A stretch of 64,000 nt of DNA from Cobetia amphilecti. GTDB lineage: Bacteria; Pseudomonadota; Gammaproteobacteria; Pseudomonadales; Halomonadaceae. The translations under genes and the position numbers were made by a program. Each line of letters starts with the position of its first letter. Position 1 is the first letter of the stretch. Positions 42,883 to 52,741 of this stretch are shown one piece after another. The notes beneath the pieces were generated by a model, which was given only the letters and a program-made list of their open reading frames with translations, ran no database searches and had not been told where the DNA came from. The stretch is taken from NCBI RefSeq assembly GCF_030010415.1, contig NZ_JASCSA010000003.1; one strand, written 5' to 3'.

Positions 42883-43432
42883 GCCCGATCTCCCGCGACA
42901 TCAGATTCATGTCGACGCCCAGCTTACTGGCAGCCGCTTCGAGACGGGACTCGCTGTCGGCATCGAAGAGGATGCCGCTGTCGCCTTCGACGATCAGCCA
43001 GCTGTTTTCCTTCAGCTCGTTGGTGAGCTGGTCCGGCTCCCAGCCAGCGCAGCCGAGGCAGACCATGAAGTCATCAGGGCCTTCGTTGCCGGCTATCGCC
43101 TTCAGGATGTCCAACGAGGTGGTCAGCGCCAGCTCGTCGGTCACCTGCAGGCTGGAATCCCACTCGCTGGCCTTGCCGCGATGCAGGATGAAGCCGCGGT
43201 CCTTGTGGACGGGGCCGCCGTAATAGACCACCTCATCGAGGCGTTCACAGCTGTCGGCCGCGATCTCGAGCTGCTCGAACAGGCCGCGCATGGTCAGCTT
43301 GATCGGCTTGTTGACGATGACACCGAGGGTGCCCTTGTCATCATGATCACAGAGGTAACTGAGCGAGCCGGAAAAATTGTCATCATCGAGATGCGGCATC
43401 GCCAGCAGGAAATAGTCTCGCAGACTTTGCAT
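42875..43432 (-). CDS. yqgE: YqgE/AlgH family protein
   Basis: 185 residues. It starts MQSLRDYFLLAMPHLDDDNF and holds GVIVNKPIKLTM, VYYGGPVHKDRGFILH and CLGCAGWEPDQL, all UPF0301 signatures. Function is unresolved; AlgH in Pseudomonas is named for effects on alginate. Co-transcribed with ruvX. Confidence 0.95.
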   Translation of the reverse strand: MQSLRDYFLLAMPHLDDDNFSGSLSYLCDHDDKGTLGVIVNKPIKLTMRGLFEQLEIAADSCERLDEVVYYGGPVHKDRGFILHRGKASEWDSSLQVTDELALTTSLDILKAIAGNEGPDDFMVCLGCAGWEPDQLTNELKENSWLIVEGDSGILFDADSESRLEAAASKLGVDMNLMSREIGHG

Positions 43433-43447
43433 GGTCCTCCCGAGGCG

Positions 43448-44362
43448 TCAGGGCGCGCCAGAATCGTTGCCGGGGCCGAATCGCCAGATGCGGGTGATGG
43501 TCAGCTGGCTCATCCCCTTGAGACTTTCATCAAAGGGCGCATAAGGAGCCGCGCCGTAGACCGTATCCAGAGCCGCCTGGTCGAGTTCAGCATGTCCCGA
43601 GGATTGTAACACTTCCGCAAACTCAAGCTGACCGCTGGGCAGCACGACGGCGCGAATCCGCAGCTCGCCGCTCAGATGAGCAGGCGCCGGATAGTGCTGA
43701 TTGCCGAATGCTTGCACCGTGCCGGTCCAGTCATTGATATAGCGCGCGCGGGCCGAGGCACGCGCCGCCTTGCGTGAGGCGGTGTCACCCACCACCTCAC
43801 GCGACTGGCCGGAGGCCTGGATTCGCTGAACGTCCTGCTCGCTGGCCTGCTGTTCATTGTCCGGCGTATCCGGCAGCAGTTCGGAACGCGTCACCTGCTG
43901 TGACGACGCCTGCTGGGTCGCGATCACCTCGGGGATGCGCTCCGGCAGTACCAGCGCCTGCGTGGCCGGGGCCTGGGCTTCCGACACGGCCGGCTCGCTG
44001 GCCTCGGACGCACTCTGCTCACCCGGCTGCGGGGGCGCCTGATTGACTGGCTCGGCCTGCACCGCCGCCTCGCGCCCGCTGCCACTGGCCTGCTGGTCCT
44101 GCTCGGCCACCACCTGCGAGTCGACGGCAGTGGTGCTGGCCTGACTGACCAGCGTCACATCGAGCATCACGGGCTTTGGCATCGGCGGCACCTCGGGCGG
44201 CGTCAGCAGGCCGCTGCCCAGCAACCACCAGCCGATGACAGCATGGACGGCCAGTGCCGCGCCCCATGCCACCACACGGCGATGCACCCGCGTCACCGGA
44301 ACATAGGTGATCGGGTCGGTGACGCTATGATTGCCTGCCCACCATTCGACGGGTGCTGCCAT
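43448..44362 (-). CDS. tonB: TonB-type energy transducer
   Basis: 304 residues. One membrane anchor near the N-terminus (about 33-52), a long disordered Ala/Gln/Pro/Glu-rich periplasmic linker and a C-terminal TonB domain (HYPAPAHLSGELRIRAVVLP...FAEVLQSSGHAELDQAALDTV). It would link ExbBD proton motive force to outer-membrane receptors. No exbB/exbD is adjacent. The position before yqgE-ruvX is the same as in Pseudomonas. Confidence 0.9.
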   Translation of the reverse strand: MAAPVEWWAGNHSVTDPITYVPVTRVHRRVVAWGAALAVHAVIGWWLLGSGLLTPPEVPPMPKPVMLDVTLVSQASTTAVDSQVVAEQDQQASGSGREAAVQAEPVNQAPPQPGEQSASEASEPAVSEAQAPATQALVLPERIPEVIATQQASSQQVTRSELLPDTPDNEQQASEQDVQRIQASGQSREVVGDTASRKAARASARARYINDWTGTVQAFGNQHYPAPAHLSGELRIRAVVLPSGQLEFAEVLQSSGHAELDQAALDTVYGAAPYAPFDESLKGMSQLTITRIWRFGPGNDSGAP

Positions 44363-44470
44363 ACCCCACTCCCTGTCCACGGAACCTCATTGGCAGCTTC
44401 GGCTTCCTTGCCGTTTACTGCGAATCCATCGCGGGTCAGCCAACTGGTGCCGACCTCACCGCGACGTTGA

Positions 44471-45442
44471 TCAGGCGGGCGTCTGCGCCGCCAGACGCGC
44501 TTCGATGGCATCCATCAACAGACCGGCGATATCAGTGCCGCGCTGGGTATCGATCTCGCGCACGCAGGTCGGGCTGGTAACGTTGATCTCGGTGATGTAG
44601 TCGCCGATCACGTCCAGGCCGACGAACATCAGCCCCAATGATTTCACCACCGGCTTGACCTGCTCGATCAGCCAGTAATCGCGGTCGGTCAGCTCACGCG
44701 ATTCGCCACGTCCGCCAGCCGCCAGGTTGCCGCGCGTCTCGCCGGCGCTCGGGATGCGCGCCAGGCCGAACGGCACCGGCTCGCCATCCACCAGCAGAAT
44801 ACGCGTATCGCCGGCACTGATTTCCGGCACATAACGCTGGGCCATGATCTGACGGGTGCCCCGCAGCGTCAGCTGCTCGATCACCGAGCCGAGATTGCGG
44901 CCATCTTCGGCGACGTGGAAGATGCCACTGCCACCCATGCCATCCAGCGGCTTGAAGATCACGTTGCCATGCTCGGCGTGGAAGGCGCGCAGCACCTTGT
45001 CGTTGGCCGACACGGTGGTCGGCGGGATGCACTGCGGGAACTGCTGAGCGAAGAGCTTCTCGTTGCAGGTCTGCAGCGCGGCCGTCGGATTGACCACCAG
45101 CACGCCTTCCCGCTCGGCAAAGCCCAGCAGGTGAACGGCATTCAGGAAGTGTTCGTCGACGGGCGGATCCTTGCGCATCAGGATCACGTCAAGCTCGGCC
45201 AGCGGAGTCGCGACGACCTCGCCCAGCTGATAGAAGTTGTCCGGGTCGTGGTAGACCTCCAGATCACGCATCCGGCCCATGGCGCGACCATTCTCGAGAT
45301 AGAGGTCTTCCTGCTCGAGATAGTGCAGCGACCAGCCACGCTGGCTGGCGGCCCACAACATGGCCAGAGTGGTGTCCTTCTTGTAGGCGACGCTGGACAT
45401 CGGGTCCATCACCACGCCGATCTTGAGCTTGCGAGCAGTCAT
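44471..45442 (-). CDS. gshB: Glutathione synthetase
   Basis: 323 residues, standard GshB. ATP-grasp features are KPLDGMGGSGIFHV, IMAQRYVPEISAGDTRIL and ITEINVTSPTCVREID. Joins gamma-glutamylcysteine to glycine. ATG 45442 (MTARKLKIGVVMDPM) has AAGGTTG upstream and matches the family. Confidence 0.97.
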   Translation of the reverse strand: MTARKLKIGVVMDPMSSVAYKKDTTLAMLWAASQRGWSLHYLEQEDLYLENGRAMGRMRDLEVYHDPDNFYQLGEVVATPLAELDVILMRKDPPVDEHFLNAVHLLGFAEREGVLVVNPTAALQTCNEKLFAQQFPQCIPPTTVSANDKVLRAFHAEHGNVIFKPLDGMGGSGIFHVAEDGRNLGSVIEQLTLRGTRQIMAQRYVPEISAGDTRILLVDGEPVPFGLARIPSAGETRGNLAAGGRGESRELTDRDYWLIEQVKPVVKSLGLMFVGLDVIGDYITEINVTSPTCVREIDTQRGTDIAGLLMDAIEARLAAQTPA

Positions 45443-45654
45443 TGAGGCAACCTTGTGACGACACTGCCAGCCCGGCACGCGGCCGGCAGCGGGGATAACG
45501 GAGACTCCCGTCGCGACATGACACCATGGCGCGGGAGCGATGGGACAAGTATGCAGCAGCGCCGTGCTGCTCACCACTGGCGAAACGCCCTTGCCGGCTC
45601 ACGCTGTGTTGCCGGCAGATCAACAATTCCGCCCGGGTACCAGATGATGGGAGA

Positions 45655-46401
45655 TCAGCGCGGCAGGTCACCAAATCGCTGCTGCAGCAAGGTCAGCGCC
45701 ACCACCGGCGCCGTCTCGGTGCGCAGGATACGCGGCCCCAGACCGAGCACTTCACAACCGCCGGCGGCGGCTTCTGCCACCTCTTCCTGCGTGAAGCCGC
45801 CTTCCGGGCCGATCAGCAGGCTGGCGCGGGTCACGCCGCCCTCGGCCTCGGCCACGTTCAGCGCCTCGGCACCGCCCGGCTGCAGAATCAGGCGCAGCGG
45901 CTCATCACGCTCGGCCAGCCACTGCGTCATCGCCACCGGGGCATGCACGACCGGCACGACGCTTCTTCCGCATTGCTCGCAGGCGCTGGCCGCCACGCCC
46001 TGCCAGTGCGCCAGCTTCTTGTCGGCGCGCTCGCCCTTGAGCTTGACGTCGCCCCGCGCGGTATAAAGTGGCGTGATGGCAGCCACGCCCATCTCACAGG
46101 CCTTCTGGATGGCGTAATCCATGCGATCGCCCTTGGAGATCGCCTGCCCCAGATGCACCGCCAGCGGCGCCTCGCGGTCATTGGGCACCGCCTCGATCAC
46201 CTGCACGCTGACGCCCTTGCGGGTCACCTCCTCCAGCAGCACGCGCACCTCCTGCCCTCGGCCATCGAACAGCTGCGCCTCACTGCCGACCTTGGCACGC
46301 AGCACTAGCCCGAGGTGGCGTGCAGGCCCCTCGGGGAGCGCGAAGGACGCCCCCGCGCTGACATTGAGATCAAGATCGGGGCAGTGCAGACGGATGGCCA
46401 T
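45655..46401 (-). CDS. rsmE: 16S rRNA (uracil1498-N3)-methyltransferase
   Basis: 248 residues with SPOUT-knot motifs LLIGPEGGFTQEEV and LGLGPRILRTETAPVVAL and N-terminal PUA-like domain. It methylates U1498 in 16S rRNA. ATG 46401 (MAIRLHCPDLDL) is chosen by alignment. It lies upstream of gshB, possibly co-transcribed. Confidence 0.96.
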   Translation of the reverse strand: MAIRLHCPDLDLNVSAGASFALPEGPARHLGLVLRAKVGSEAQLFDGRGQEVRVLLEEVTRKGVSVQVIEAVPNDREAPLAVHLGQAISKGDRMDYAIQKACEMGVAAITPLYTARGDVKLKGERADKKLAHWQGVAASACEQCGRSVVPVVHAPVAMTQWLAERDEPLRLILQPGGAEALNVAEAEGGVTRASLLIGPEGGFTQEEVAEAAAGGCEVLGLGPRILRTETAPVVALTLLQQRFGDLPR

Positions 46402-46498
46402 GGACGGGGTCTCGCGGACTAAGAAGCAGTGAAAGTGGGCCGCGATGAGTCGATGCAGCATCGCAGGCAAGGCGGCGGCCATTGTCGCCCAAAAACGC

Positions 46499-46525
46499 AG
46501 CGACGGGCCACTGGGGCCCGTCGCT
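46499..46525 (-). terminator. Terminator of secB
   Basis: AGCGACGGGCC-hairpin-GGGCCCGTCGCT with GCGTTTTTGG following on the minus strand. Confidence 0.8.
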
Positions 46526-46566
46526 GGTCGTACCTGTCATGTGGCCAATCAAGGCCGGCTCACTGA

Positions 46567-47070
46567 TCAGTGAGCGGTCGCCTCGGCGGCGCCCTGGGCT
46601 TCACGCTGCTTGCGCTGCGCGTACATGGCCTCGAAGTTGACCGGAGCCAGCATCAGCGGAGGGAAGCTGCCACGGTTGACCAGATTGTCGATGGCTTCAC
46701 GCGCATACGGGAACAGCACGTTCGGGCAGAAGGCGCCCAGGGTGTGGTCCAGCTGCTCGGCAGACAGGCCAGCGATACGGAACAGGCCAGCCTGCTCGAC
46801 TTCCGCCAGGAAGGCTGTGGTCTTGTCTTCGCCGTTGGTGACCTGGGCAGTGACCTTGATGGAGACTTCGAACAGCTCCTCACCGACCTGCTGGTGCTCG
46901 GTATCCAGCTCCAGCGCGACCTTCGGCTGGAACGGCTGGGAGAAGACCGCCGGAGAATTCGGGGCTTCGAAGGACACGTCCTTCACGTAGATGCGCTGCA
47001 GGGCAAACTGGAGCTGATCCTGAGCCTGTTCTGCGCCTGCTGCAGCCTGTGCGTTCTGTTCTTCAGCCAT
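46567..47070 (-). CDS. secB: Protein-export chaperone SecB
   Basis: 167 residues. LQRIYVKDVSFEAPNSPAVF, CPNVLFPYAREAIDNLVNRG and PLMLAPVNFEAMY are diagnostic. Keeps preproteins unfolded for SecA. It follows the rhodanese gene by 125 bp; the glutaredoxin gene grxC often found between them is absent here. Confidence 0.97.
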   Translation of the reverse strand: MAEEQNAQAAAGAEQAQDQLQFALQRIYVKDVSFEAPNSPAVFSQPFQPKVALELDTEHQQVGEELFEVSIKVTAQVTNGEDKTTAFLAEVEQAGLFRIAGLSAEQLDHTLGAFCPNVLFPYAREAIDNLVNRGSFPPLMLAPVNFEAMYAQRKQREAQGAAEATAH

Positions 47071-47195
47071 GAGACATATCCTTGAGGGTTCGGAGATTTA
47101 TTCTTGGTTGCAAGCCTGCCTCCAGCAGACCCGCAAACTTGCCCAGCCAGTGGAGCAATGACAGCTGGCAGACACGCGACGTGCGAGTCTGCGAC

Positions 47196-47615
47196 TCAGC
47201 GAGTCACGACCGGCAGGCTGTCGGCTTCCCACTGGCCCATGCCGCCCTTGAGCTTGACGGCCTGCTTGAAGCCATCCTTCTCGAGGCGCGCCACCAGCGG
47301 TCCCGCCGTCTGGCCGTGCTTGCAGACGATGATCACCGGGCGCTCCTTGTACTTGGCCAGCGGAGTGGTCTCGCTGGTCAGCTGACTGCTGGGAACGTTG
47401 ACGGCACCGGCGATATGACCGGCCTTGAATTCCTTGCTGTCGCGGATGTCGATGAAGACACCCTCTTCGCGATTGACCAGTCGCGTGGCCTCGCTGACGC
47501 TGACGCCGTGGTTGCCACGCATGGTTTCCATGACAATGAGGGCGACCAGCAGGGCGACAAAGGCGCCGACCAGCAAGGGATGATTCTGCGCGAACTGAAG
47601 CAGCTGTTCGATCAT
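47196..47615 (-). CDS. yibN: Membrane-anchored rhodanese-like protein (YibN type)
   Basis: 139 residues: one N-terminal membrane segment (about 14-30) and a rhodanese domain with the active-site loop VCKHGQTAG containing Cys. Sulfurtransferase or structural activity is possible. ATG 47615 starts the anchor; the longer frame is unlikely. Usually encoded with grxC-secB. Confidence 0.92.
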   Translation of the reverse strand: MIEQLLQFAQNHPLLVGAFVALLVALIVMETMRGNHGVSVSEATRLVNREEGVFIDIRDSKEFKAGHIAGAVNVPSSQLTSETTPLAKYKERPVIIVCKHGQTAGPLVARLEKDGFKQAVKLKGGMGQWEADSLPVVTR

Positions 47616-48059
47616 GAGACGGGCTAACTCCGCTGTGACGTGCATGCCGACGCGTACGCGGCAAAGGAAATAGACCGCTACCTGAGGTAACGGAGCCAGC
47701 ATTATACATGACAGGCCCAAGCATGAATGCCGCTGCATGGCATCAAAAAGGCGTAGCCGGGCGATGCGCCGGCTGCTGTCAGCTCAGCCGGGCCGGGGCG
47801 ATCCACCGATAGCGCAACCCAATCCCGGCGATACACTTGCGGCACTTGCACTCGGCACCTTACCACCCCTCTAATAGAGGGCAGAACGAGCAGGTAGTTT
47901 TATCACTACATGTCGTTTCCGCCGAGGGTTCTGCCCCACGGATGCGCCACAGCATGGCCGCAGGACATGACAGCTGCATGATGCGTCGCCCGTCGAACAT
48001 CATCCTGTCATCCCGGCCCCTGCTCACCCCAGATCATTCGTCATCACAGCGAGGAAGTC
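47616..48059. other. Divergent region between yibN and gpmI
   Basis: 444 bp with no supported gene. It holds a short CCCTCTAATAGAGGG stem (about 47870-47884) and the ribosome site GAGGAAG of gpmI. Promoters for both genes are expected here. Confidence 0.5.
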
Positions 48060-49622
48060 ATGGCAGCTCAAGCACAAGGTCCGCGTCCCGTCGCCCTAAT
48101 CATTCTGGACGGCTACGGTCACAGCGAAGAGGAGAAGGACAACGCCATCCTCGCCGCCGACACGCCGGTGATGGACCGCCTGCGTCGTGAATATCCCAGC
48201 GAACTGATTCACACCGATGGTGGCTTCGTCGGCCTGCCGGATGGCCAGATGGGCAACTCCGAAGTCGGCCACATGAACCTCGGTGCCGGTCGCATCGTCT
48301 ATCAGGACTTCACGCGCATCACCAAGGCGGTGCGTGAGAATGCCCTCAAGGACAATGACATCCTGACCGCGCCCATCGATGCCGCCGTCAAGGCCGGGCG
48401 TGCCGTGCACCTGATCGGCCTGCTGTCTCCGGGTGGCGTCCACTCCCACGAAGACCACACCCTGGCCATGGCCGACCTGGTCGCCGAGCGGGGCGCCAAG
48501 CGCATCTATATCCACGCCATCACCGATGGCCGCGACACCGCGCCCAAGAGCGCCGAGGCCTCCATCGCGCGTGCCGATGAGCACCTCGCGGGCCTGGGCC
48601 TGGAAGACGGCCGTGTCGCCACGCTGGTCGGTCGCTACTTCGCACTGGACCGCGATAACCGCTGGGACCGCGTCGAGCAGGCCTATCGTCTGATCGCCAA
48701 CGGCGAAGCCGAGCATGAAGCCGCCACCGGCGTCGCCGGTCTGGCTGCCGCCTACGAGCGCGACGAGACCGATGAATTCGTCACCGCCACCCGCATCGGC
48801 GATTCCGTCGCCATGCAGGAAGGCGATGCGGCCATCTTCATGAACTTCCGCGCCGACCGTGCACGCGAGCTGACCCGCGCCTTCGTCGAGCCGGACTTCG
48901 CAGGCTTTGAGCGCACGCCGCCCAAGCTGGCCCACGACGGCCTGGTGATGATGACCCAGTACGCCGCCGACATCCCGGCGCCGGCAGCCTTCCCGCCGTC
49001 CGAGCTGCACAACACCCTGGGCGAGGTCGTGTCCGACCGTGGCCTGACCCAGCTGCGCATCGCCGAGACCGAGAAGTACGCACACGTCACCTTCTTCTTC
49101 TCCGGTGGCCGTGAAGAGGAATACCCCGGCGAGACGCGCATCCTCGTGCCGTCCCCGCAGGACGTGAAGACCTACGACGAGAAGCCGGAAATGAGCGCCG
49201 GCGAAGTCACCGACAAGCTGGTGGAAGCCATCGAGTCCGGCGGCTACGACCTCATCGTCTGCAACTACGCCAACGGCGACATGGTCGGCCACACCGGCAA
49301 GTTCGATGCCGCCGTCCAGGCCGTCGAGTTCCTCGACAAGTGCGTGGCACGCGTGGTCGAGGCGCTCGAGAAGGTCGGAGGCGAATGCCTGATCACCGCC
49401 GACCACGGCAACGCCGAGCAGATGGTGCACCCGGAAACCGGCAATCCGCAGACCGCGCACACCACCTTCGAGGTGCCGCTGATCTACGTGACGCAGCGCG
49501 ATGCCAAGTTGGCCGCCGACGGGCGTCTGTGCGATCTCGCCCCGACCCTGCTGACCATGATGGGCCAGTCGGTGCCGGAAGAGATGGATGGCAAGGTGCT
49601 GGTCGATTATGCCGAGGCCTGA
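48060..49622 (+). CDS. gpmI: 2,3-bisphosphoglycerate-independent phosphoglycerate mutase
   Basis: 520 residues. The nucleophilic Ser is in MGNSEVGHMNLGAG (residue 67), and the alkaline phosphatase-type metal motifs include ITADHGNAEQM and DGRDTAP. Mn-dependent glycolytic enzyme. Start ATG 48060 has GAGGAAG upstream. Its position before envC and ctp matches many gammaproteobacteria. Confidence 0.97.
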   Translation: MAAQAQGPRPVALIILDGYGHSEEEKDNAILAADTPVMDRLRREYPSELIHTDGGFVGLPDGQMGNSEVGHMNLGAGRIVYQDFTRITKAVRENALKDNDILTAPIDAAVKAGRAVHLIGLLSPGGVHSHEDHTLAMADLVAERGAKRIYIHAITDGRDTAPKSAEASIARADEHLAGLGLEDGRVATLVGRYFALDRDNRWDRVEQAYRLIANGEAEHEAATGVAGLAAAYERDETDEFVTATRIGDSVAMQEGDAAIFMNFRADRARELTRAFVEPDFAGFERTPPKLAHDGLVMMTQYAADIPAPAAFPPSELHNTLGEVVSDRGLTQLRIAETEKYAHVTFFFSGGREEEYPGETRILVPSPQDVKTYDEKPEMSAGEVTDKLVEAIESGGYDLIVCNYANGDMVGHTGKFDAAVQAVEFLDKCVARVVEALEKVGGECLITADHGNAEQMVHPETGNPQTAHTTFEVPLIYVTQRDAKLAADGRLCDLAPTLLTMMGQSVPEEMDGKVLVDYAEA

Positions 49623-50910
49623 TAGCAGGCTGCATGGCGCACCCTTCGGTGCGTCGTGCCTCTCGCCCTGCCCGAGCAATCCGCTCGGGCAGGGCGACCG
49701 CCCCCGAATCTTCAAGCGCCGGAGCCGAGTCTCCGGCGTTGTGCTGTCTGCCTGGCTGCTGAGTCTCGCCCCGCTGGCACTCGGCCCCGTGCTGGCGACC
49801 ACCGCGCAGGCCGCTGACGACACCGCCACCCTGACCCAGAAGAAGCAGGCCTCCCAGGAAGACCTCAAGCGCCTCAAGCGCGAGATCCAGGCGATGCAGG
49901 GCGAGCTCAAGGCCACGGCAGCGCGGCGCAGTGACACGCGCAACGGGCTGGAGAAGATCGAGCGCCAGCTCAACGCCACGCGCCAGCAGACCGGCAAGCT
50001 CGAGGATGAGCGCGATGACATCAAGCAGCAGCTGGTGGCGCTGACGCGCAAGCGTGAAGCCCTCAGTCAGCAGCAGACGGCCCAGAAGGCGGCGGTCGCC
50101 GAAGAGATGGCCGCCCTCTATCGCCTCGGTCGTCAGCCTGAGCTGAAATTGCTGCTCAATCAGGATGATCCCGCACGTCTTGAGCGCCTGCAGGTCTACC
50201 TGAACCATCTGAGCGAATCACGGCGTGCGGCGCTGGAGCGCCTGGCCGAGCTGAACCGGTCACTGGCCGACACCCGCGCACAGCTGCTGGCCCGCCAGAC
50301 ACGCCTGGATGACGTGCAGGCAGGCCTCAAGCGGCAGGCCAGTCAGCTGATCGCGCAACAGAATGAACGCGCCGCCCTGCTGCGCAAGCTGGATGCGCGC
50401 TATGCCAGCCATGAGGCGAAGATCGCCGAACTGGACCAGGACCGCGCGCATGCCAATCAGCTGATCCAGACCCTCGAGAAGCGCCTCAAGTCGATCAAGA
50501 GCGCGCCGCCACCCAAGACCCGCATCACACGTGCGATGGGCAAGATGGACTGGCCGGCGCCGGGCAAGGTGATCTCCGCCTATGGACGTGGCGAGGGCGT
50601 CAACCGTGATGGCGTGCTGATTCGCGCGACACAGGGCACCGCCGTCACGGCGCCGCACGCCGGTCGCGTGGTCTTCGCGGACTGGATGCGCGGCTATGGC
50701 AACCTGCTGATACTCGATCACGGTGACAACGTGCTGACGCTCTACGCCCACCTGGCAAGCTTCAGCGTGGGCCCGGGCGACAGCCTGTCACGTGGCCAGC
50801 AGCTGGGCAGTGTCGGCAGCAGCGGCGGGCGTGATGGCCCGGCGCTCTATTTCGAAGTGCGCCGCAGCGGTCAGCCGACAGACCCGAGTCGCTGGCTCTC
50901 GCGCCGCTGA
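49609..50910 (+). CDS. envC: EnvC-like murein hydrolase activator
   Basis: About 430 residues with a signal sequence (VLSAWLLSLAPLALGPVLATTAQA), a long coiled coil (about 75-300) and a C-terminal LytM domain. The LytM domain lacks the metal ligands (GRGEGVNRDGVLI, GGRDGPALYFEVR), as in EnvC, which activates amidases AmiA/B at the septum. The start is uncertain: ATG 49609 overlaps the gpmI end by 14 bp and gives a long, polar leader before the signal sequence. A hairpin at 49666-49694 lies in this leader. A non-ATG start closer to the signal peptide is possible. Confidence 0.88.
   Translation: MPRPDSRLHGAPFGASCLSPCPSNPLGQGDRPRIFKRRSRVSGVVLSAWLLSLAPLALGPVLATTAQAADDTATLTQKKQASQEDLKRLKREIQAMQGELKATAARRSDTRNGLEKIERQLNATRQQTGKLEDERDDIKQQLVALTRKREALSQQQTAQKAAVAEEMAALYRLGRQPELKLLLNQDDPARLERLQVYLNHLSESRRAALERLAELNRSLADTRAQLLARQTRLDDVQAGLKRQASQLIAQQNERAALLRKLDARYASHEAKIAELDQDRAHANQLIQTLEKRLKSIKSAPPPKTRITRAMGKMDWPAPGKVISAYGRGEGVNRDGVLIRATQGTAVTAPHAGRVVFADWMRGYGNLLILDHGDNVLTLYAHLASFSVGPGDSLSRGQQLGSVGSSGGRDGPALYFEVRRSGQPTDPSRWLSRR
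49666..49694 (+). repeat. GC-rich hairpin in the 5' coding region of envC
   Basis: CCCTGCCCGAGC-AATCC-GCTCGGGCAGGG lies just behind the gpmI stop. No U-tract; it looks like a degenerate terminator and calls the envC start into question. Confidence 0.65.
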
Positions 50911-51136
50911 AGTGCCTGGCAGCGGCACCTCGCGCATCGCCTGATTGTCAGTCAGCGCTGAATGCCACCGCTACCCGGCGGGCTAGTCGCCAGGCACTCG
51001 CGCGGGATATGCTCGCAGTAGCCTGTGACTGCGAGCATGCTGGGCGGTGCTCCCCCTGCCATGCCTCGACATCCGGCCACGGCGCTCAGCGCATTTCGGT
51101 ACCAGTCGAGTCAGTATCCGTCGAGAAGGAAATCGC

Positions 51137-52531
51137 ATGTCTGCAATGTCGCCGTTCCGTCCTGCCCCGCGCCGCCTGCGTCAGCTGGCGGTCAGCGTGC
51201 CGCTGAGCCTTGCCCTGCTGGGTGGCGGACTGCCGGCCAGTGCAGAAGATGTCGCCTCGCCATCCGACAGCGCTCAGGATGCCCGCCAGAGCACGGATTT
51301 GCCGCTGGATGAGCTGCGCACCTTTGCCGAGGTCTTCGAGCGCATCAAGCGCACCTACGTCGATCAGGTCGATGACCGCACGCTGCTCAAGAATGCCATG
51401 CGCGGCATGCTGGAAGGGCTGGACCCGCACTCCGCCTATCTGGATCAGGAAGACTGGCAGGACCTGCGCGAGAATACCGATGGCGAGTTTGGCGGCATCG
51501 GTATCGAGGTCGGCACCGGCGACGATGGCCAGCTGACCGTCATCGCCCCCATCGACGACACCCCGGCGGCGCGCGCGGGCCTGCAGCCGCGAGACGTCAT
51601 CCTCAAGATCGACAATACGCCGCTGGACGGCCTGTCGATGTCGGAGTCGGTCAAGTTGATGCGCGGTGAGGCAGGCTCACGCATTCGGCTGCTGATTCTG
51701 TCCGAGGGCGCCGACATGCCGCGCGAAGTGGTGCTGGAGCGGGCCATCATCAAGAGCAGCAGCGTCAGTCAACGCCTGCTGGACCCGGGCTATGGCTATC
51801 TGCGCATCAGCCAGTTCCAGAGCGCGACCGGTGACGAGGCCCACACGGCGCTGGCCAGACTGCGGGAAGACAACGATGGCGAGCCGCTCAAGGGGCTGGT
51901 GCTGGATCTGCGCAACAACCCCGGCGGGCTTCTCTCGGCCGCCGTCGAGATCAGTGACCTGTTCCTGTCCAGCGGCCGTATCGTCTACACCGAAGGCCGC
52001 CTGCCCGACAGCGAGCTGTCCTTCTCGGCCAAGCCCGACACCCCGGCGGGCGGCACCCCGCTGGTGGTGCTGATCAATGGCGGCACAGCCTCGGCCGCGG
52101 AAATCGTGTCCGGCGCGCTGCAGGATCAACACCGCGCCATCATCATGGGCACCGACAGCTTCGGCAAGGGCTCGGTCCAGACGGTGATGCCGCTGGGCAA
52201 TGGCGATGGGCTCAAGCTGACCACCGCGCTCTACTTCACGCCCAGCGGTCGTTCGATCCAGGCCGAGGGCATCCGCCCGGATGTCGAGGTCGTGCGAGGC
52301 CGCCTCGAGCGCGATACGCGGCGTGACTTCAGCGTGCGCGAGGCAGACCTCGAGGGGCGCCTCGACAATGCCAACGCCGCCAGCGAGTCCGCCAGCAGCA
52401 AGGCGCCAGACAGCCCGGTGGTGGCGGAAAGCGACTATCAGCTGGGTGAGGCGCTCAATCTGCTCAAGGGTATGAACGTGCTGGGGCGCAGTGCGGCGCT
52501 CAAGGCCACCGTGCCCACAAGCGACGAGTAA
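51137..52531 (+). CDS. ctpA: Carboxy-terminal processing protease (S41)
   Basis: 464 residues. Signal peptide ending ASAEDV, S41 N-terminal helix bundle with RGMLEGLDPHSAYLD, a PDZ domain (GGIGIEVGTGDDGQLTVIAP), and the catalytic domain with Ser in NGGTASAAEIVSGAL and Lys in GKGSVQT. A periplasmic CtpA-type protease. ATG 51137 has AGAAGGA upstream; the genes gpmI-envC-ctp are co-linear. Confidence 0.95.
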   Translation: MSAMSPFRPAPRRLRQLAVSVPLSLALLGGGLPASAEDVASPSDSAQDARQSTDLPLDELRTFAEVFERIKRTYVDQVDDRTLLKNAMRGMLEGLDPHSAYLDQEDWQDLRENTDGEFGGIGIEVGTGDDGQLTVIAPIDDTPAARAGLQPRDVILKIDNTPLDGLSMSESVKLMRGEAGSRIRLLILSEGADMPREVVLERAIIKSSSVSQRLLDPGYGYLRISQFQSATGDEAHTALARLREDNDGEPLKGLVLDLRNNPGGLLSAAVEISDLFLSSGRIVYTEGRLPDSELSFSAKPDTPAGGTPLVVLINGGTASAAEIVSGALQDQHRAIIMGTDSFGKGSVQTVMPLGNGDGLKLTTALYFTPSGRSIQAEGIRPDVEVVRGRLERDTRRDFSVREADLEGRLDNANAASESASSKAPDSPVVAESDYQLGEALNLLKGMNVLGRSAALKATVPTSDE

Positions 52532-52564
52532 GCCTCATGCCATGACCTGCCGATCATCAGGCCA

Positions 52565-52604
52565 CAACGACAAGGCCCCGCCATCTGGCGGGGCCTTGTC
52601 GTTG
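52565..52604. terminator. Terminator between ctpA and ubiI
   Basis: CAACGACAAGGCCCCGCCA (52565-52583) and TGGCGGGGCCTTGTCGTTG (52586-52604) form a 19-bp perfect stem; no long U-tract. Confidence 0.8.
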
Positions 52605-52741
52605 CAGGGGGCATGACATGCGCACTTGTATAGAAACATGCAGCGGCATGTGTGGCAGCGGTCAGCCATACCTGTGCTCAAGCGATGATAGTAAGCACTC
52701 ACATACCCGGTAGAGTAGGGACTACATCACCTTCACTCTTG

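Noticed and set aside
48096..50051. Very long minus-strand frame opposite gpmI and envC
   Set aside because: Shadow frame typical of GC-rich DNA; the plus-strand genes are unambiguous.
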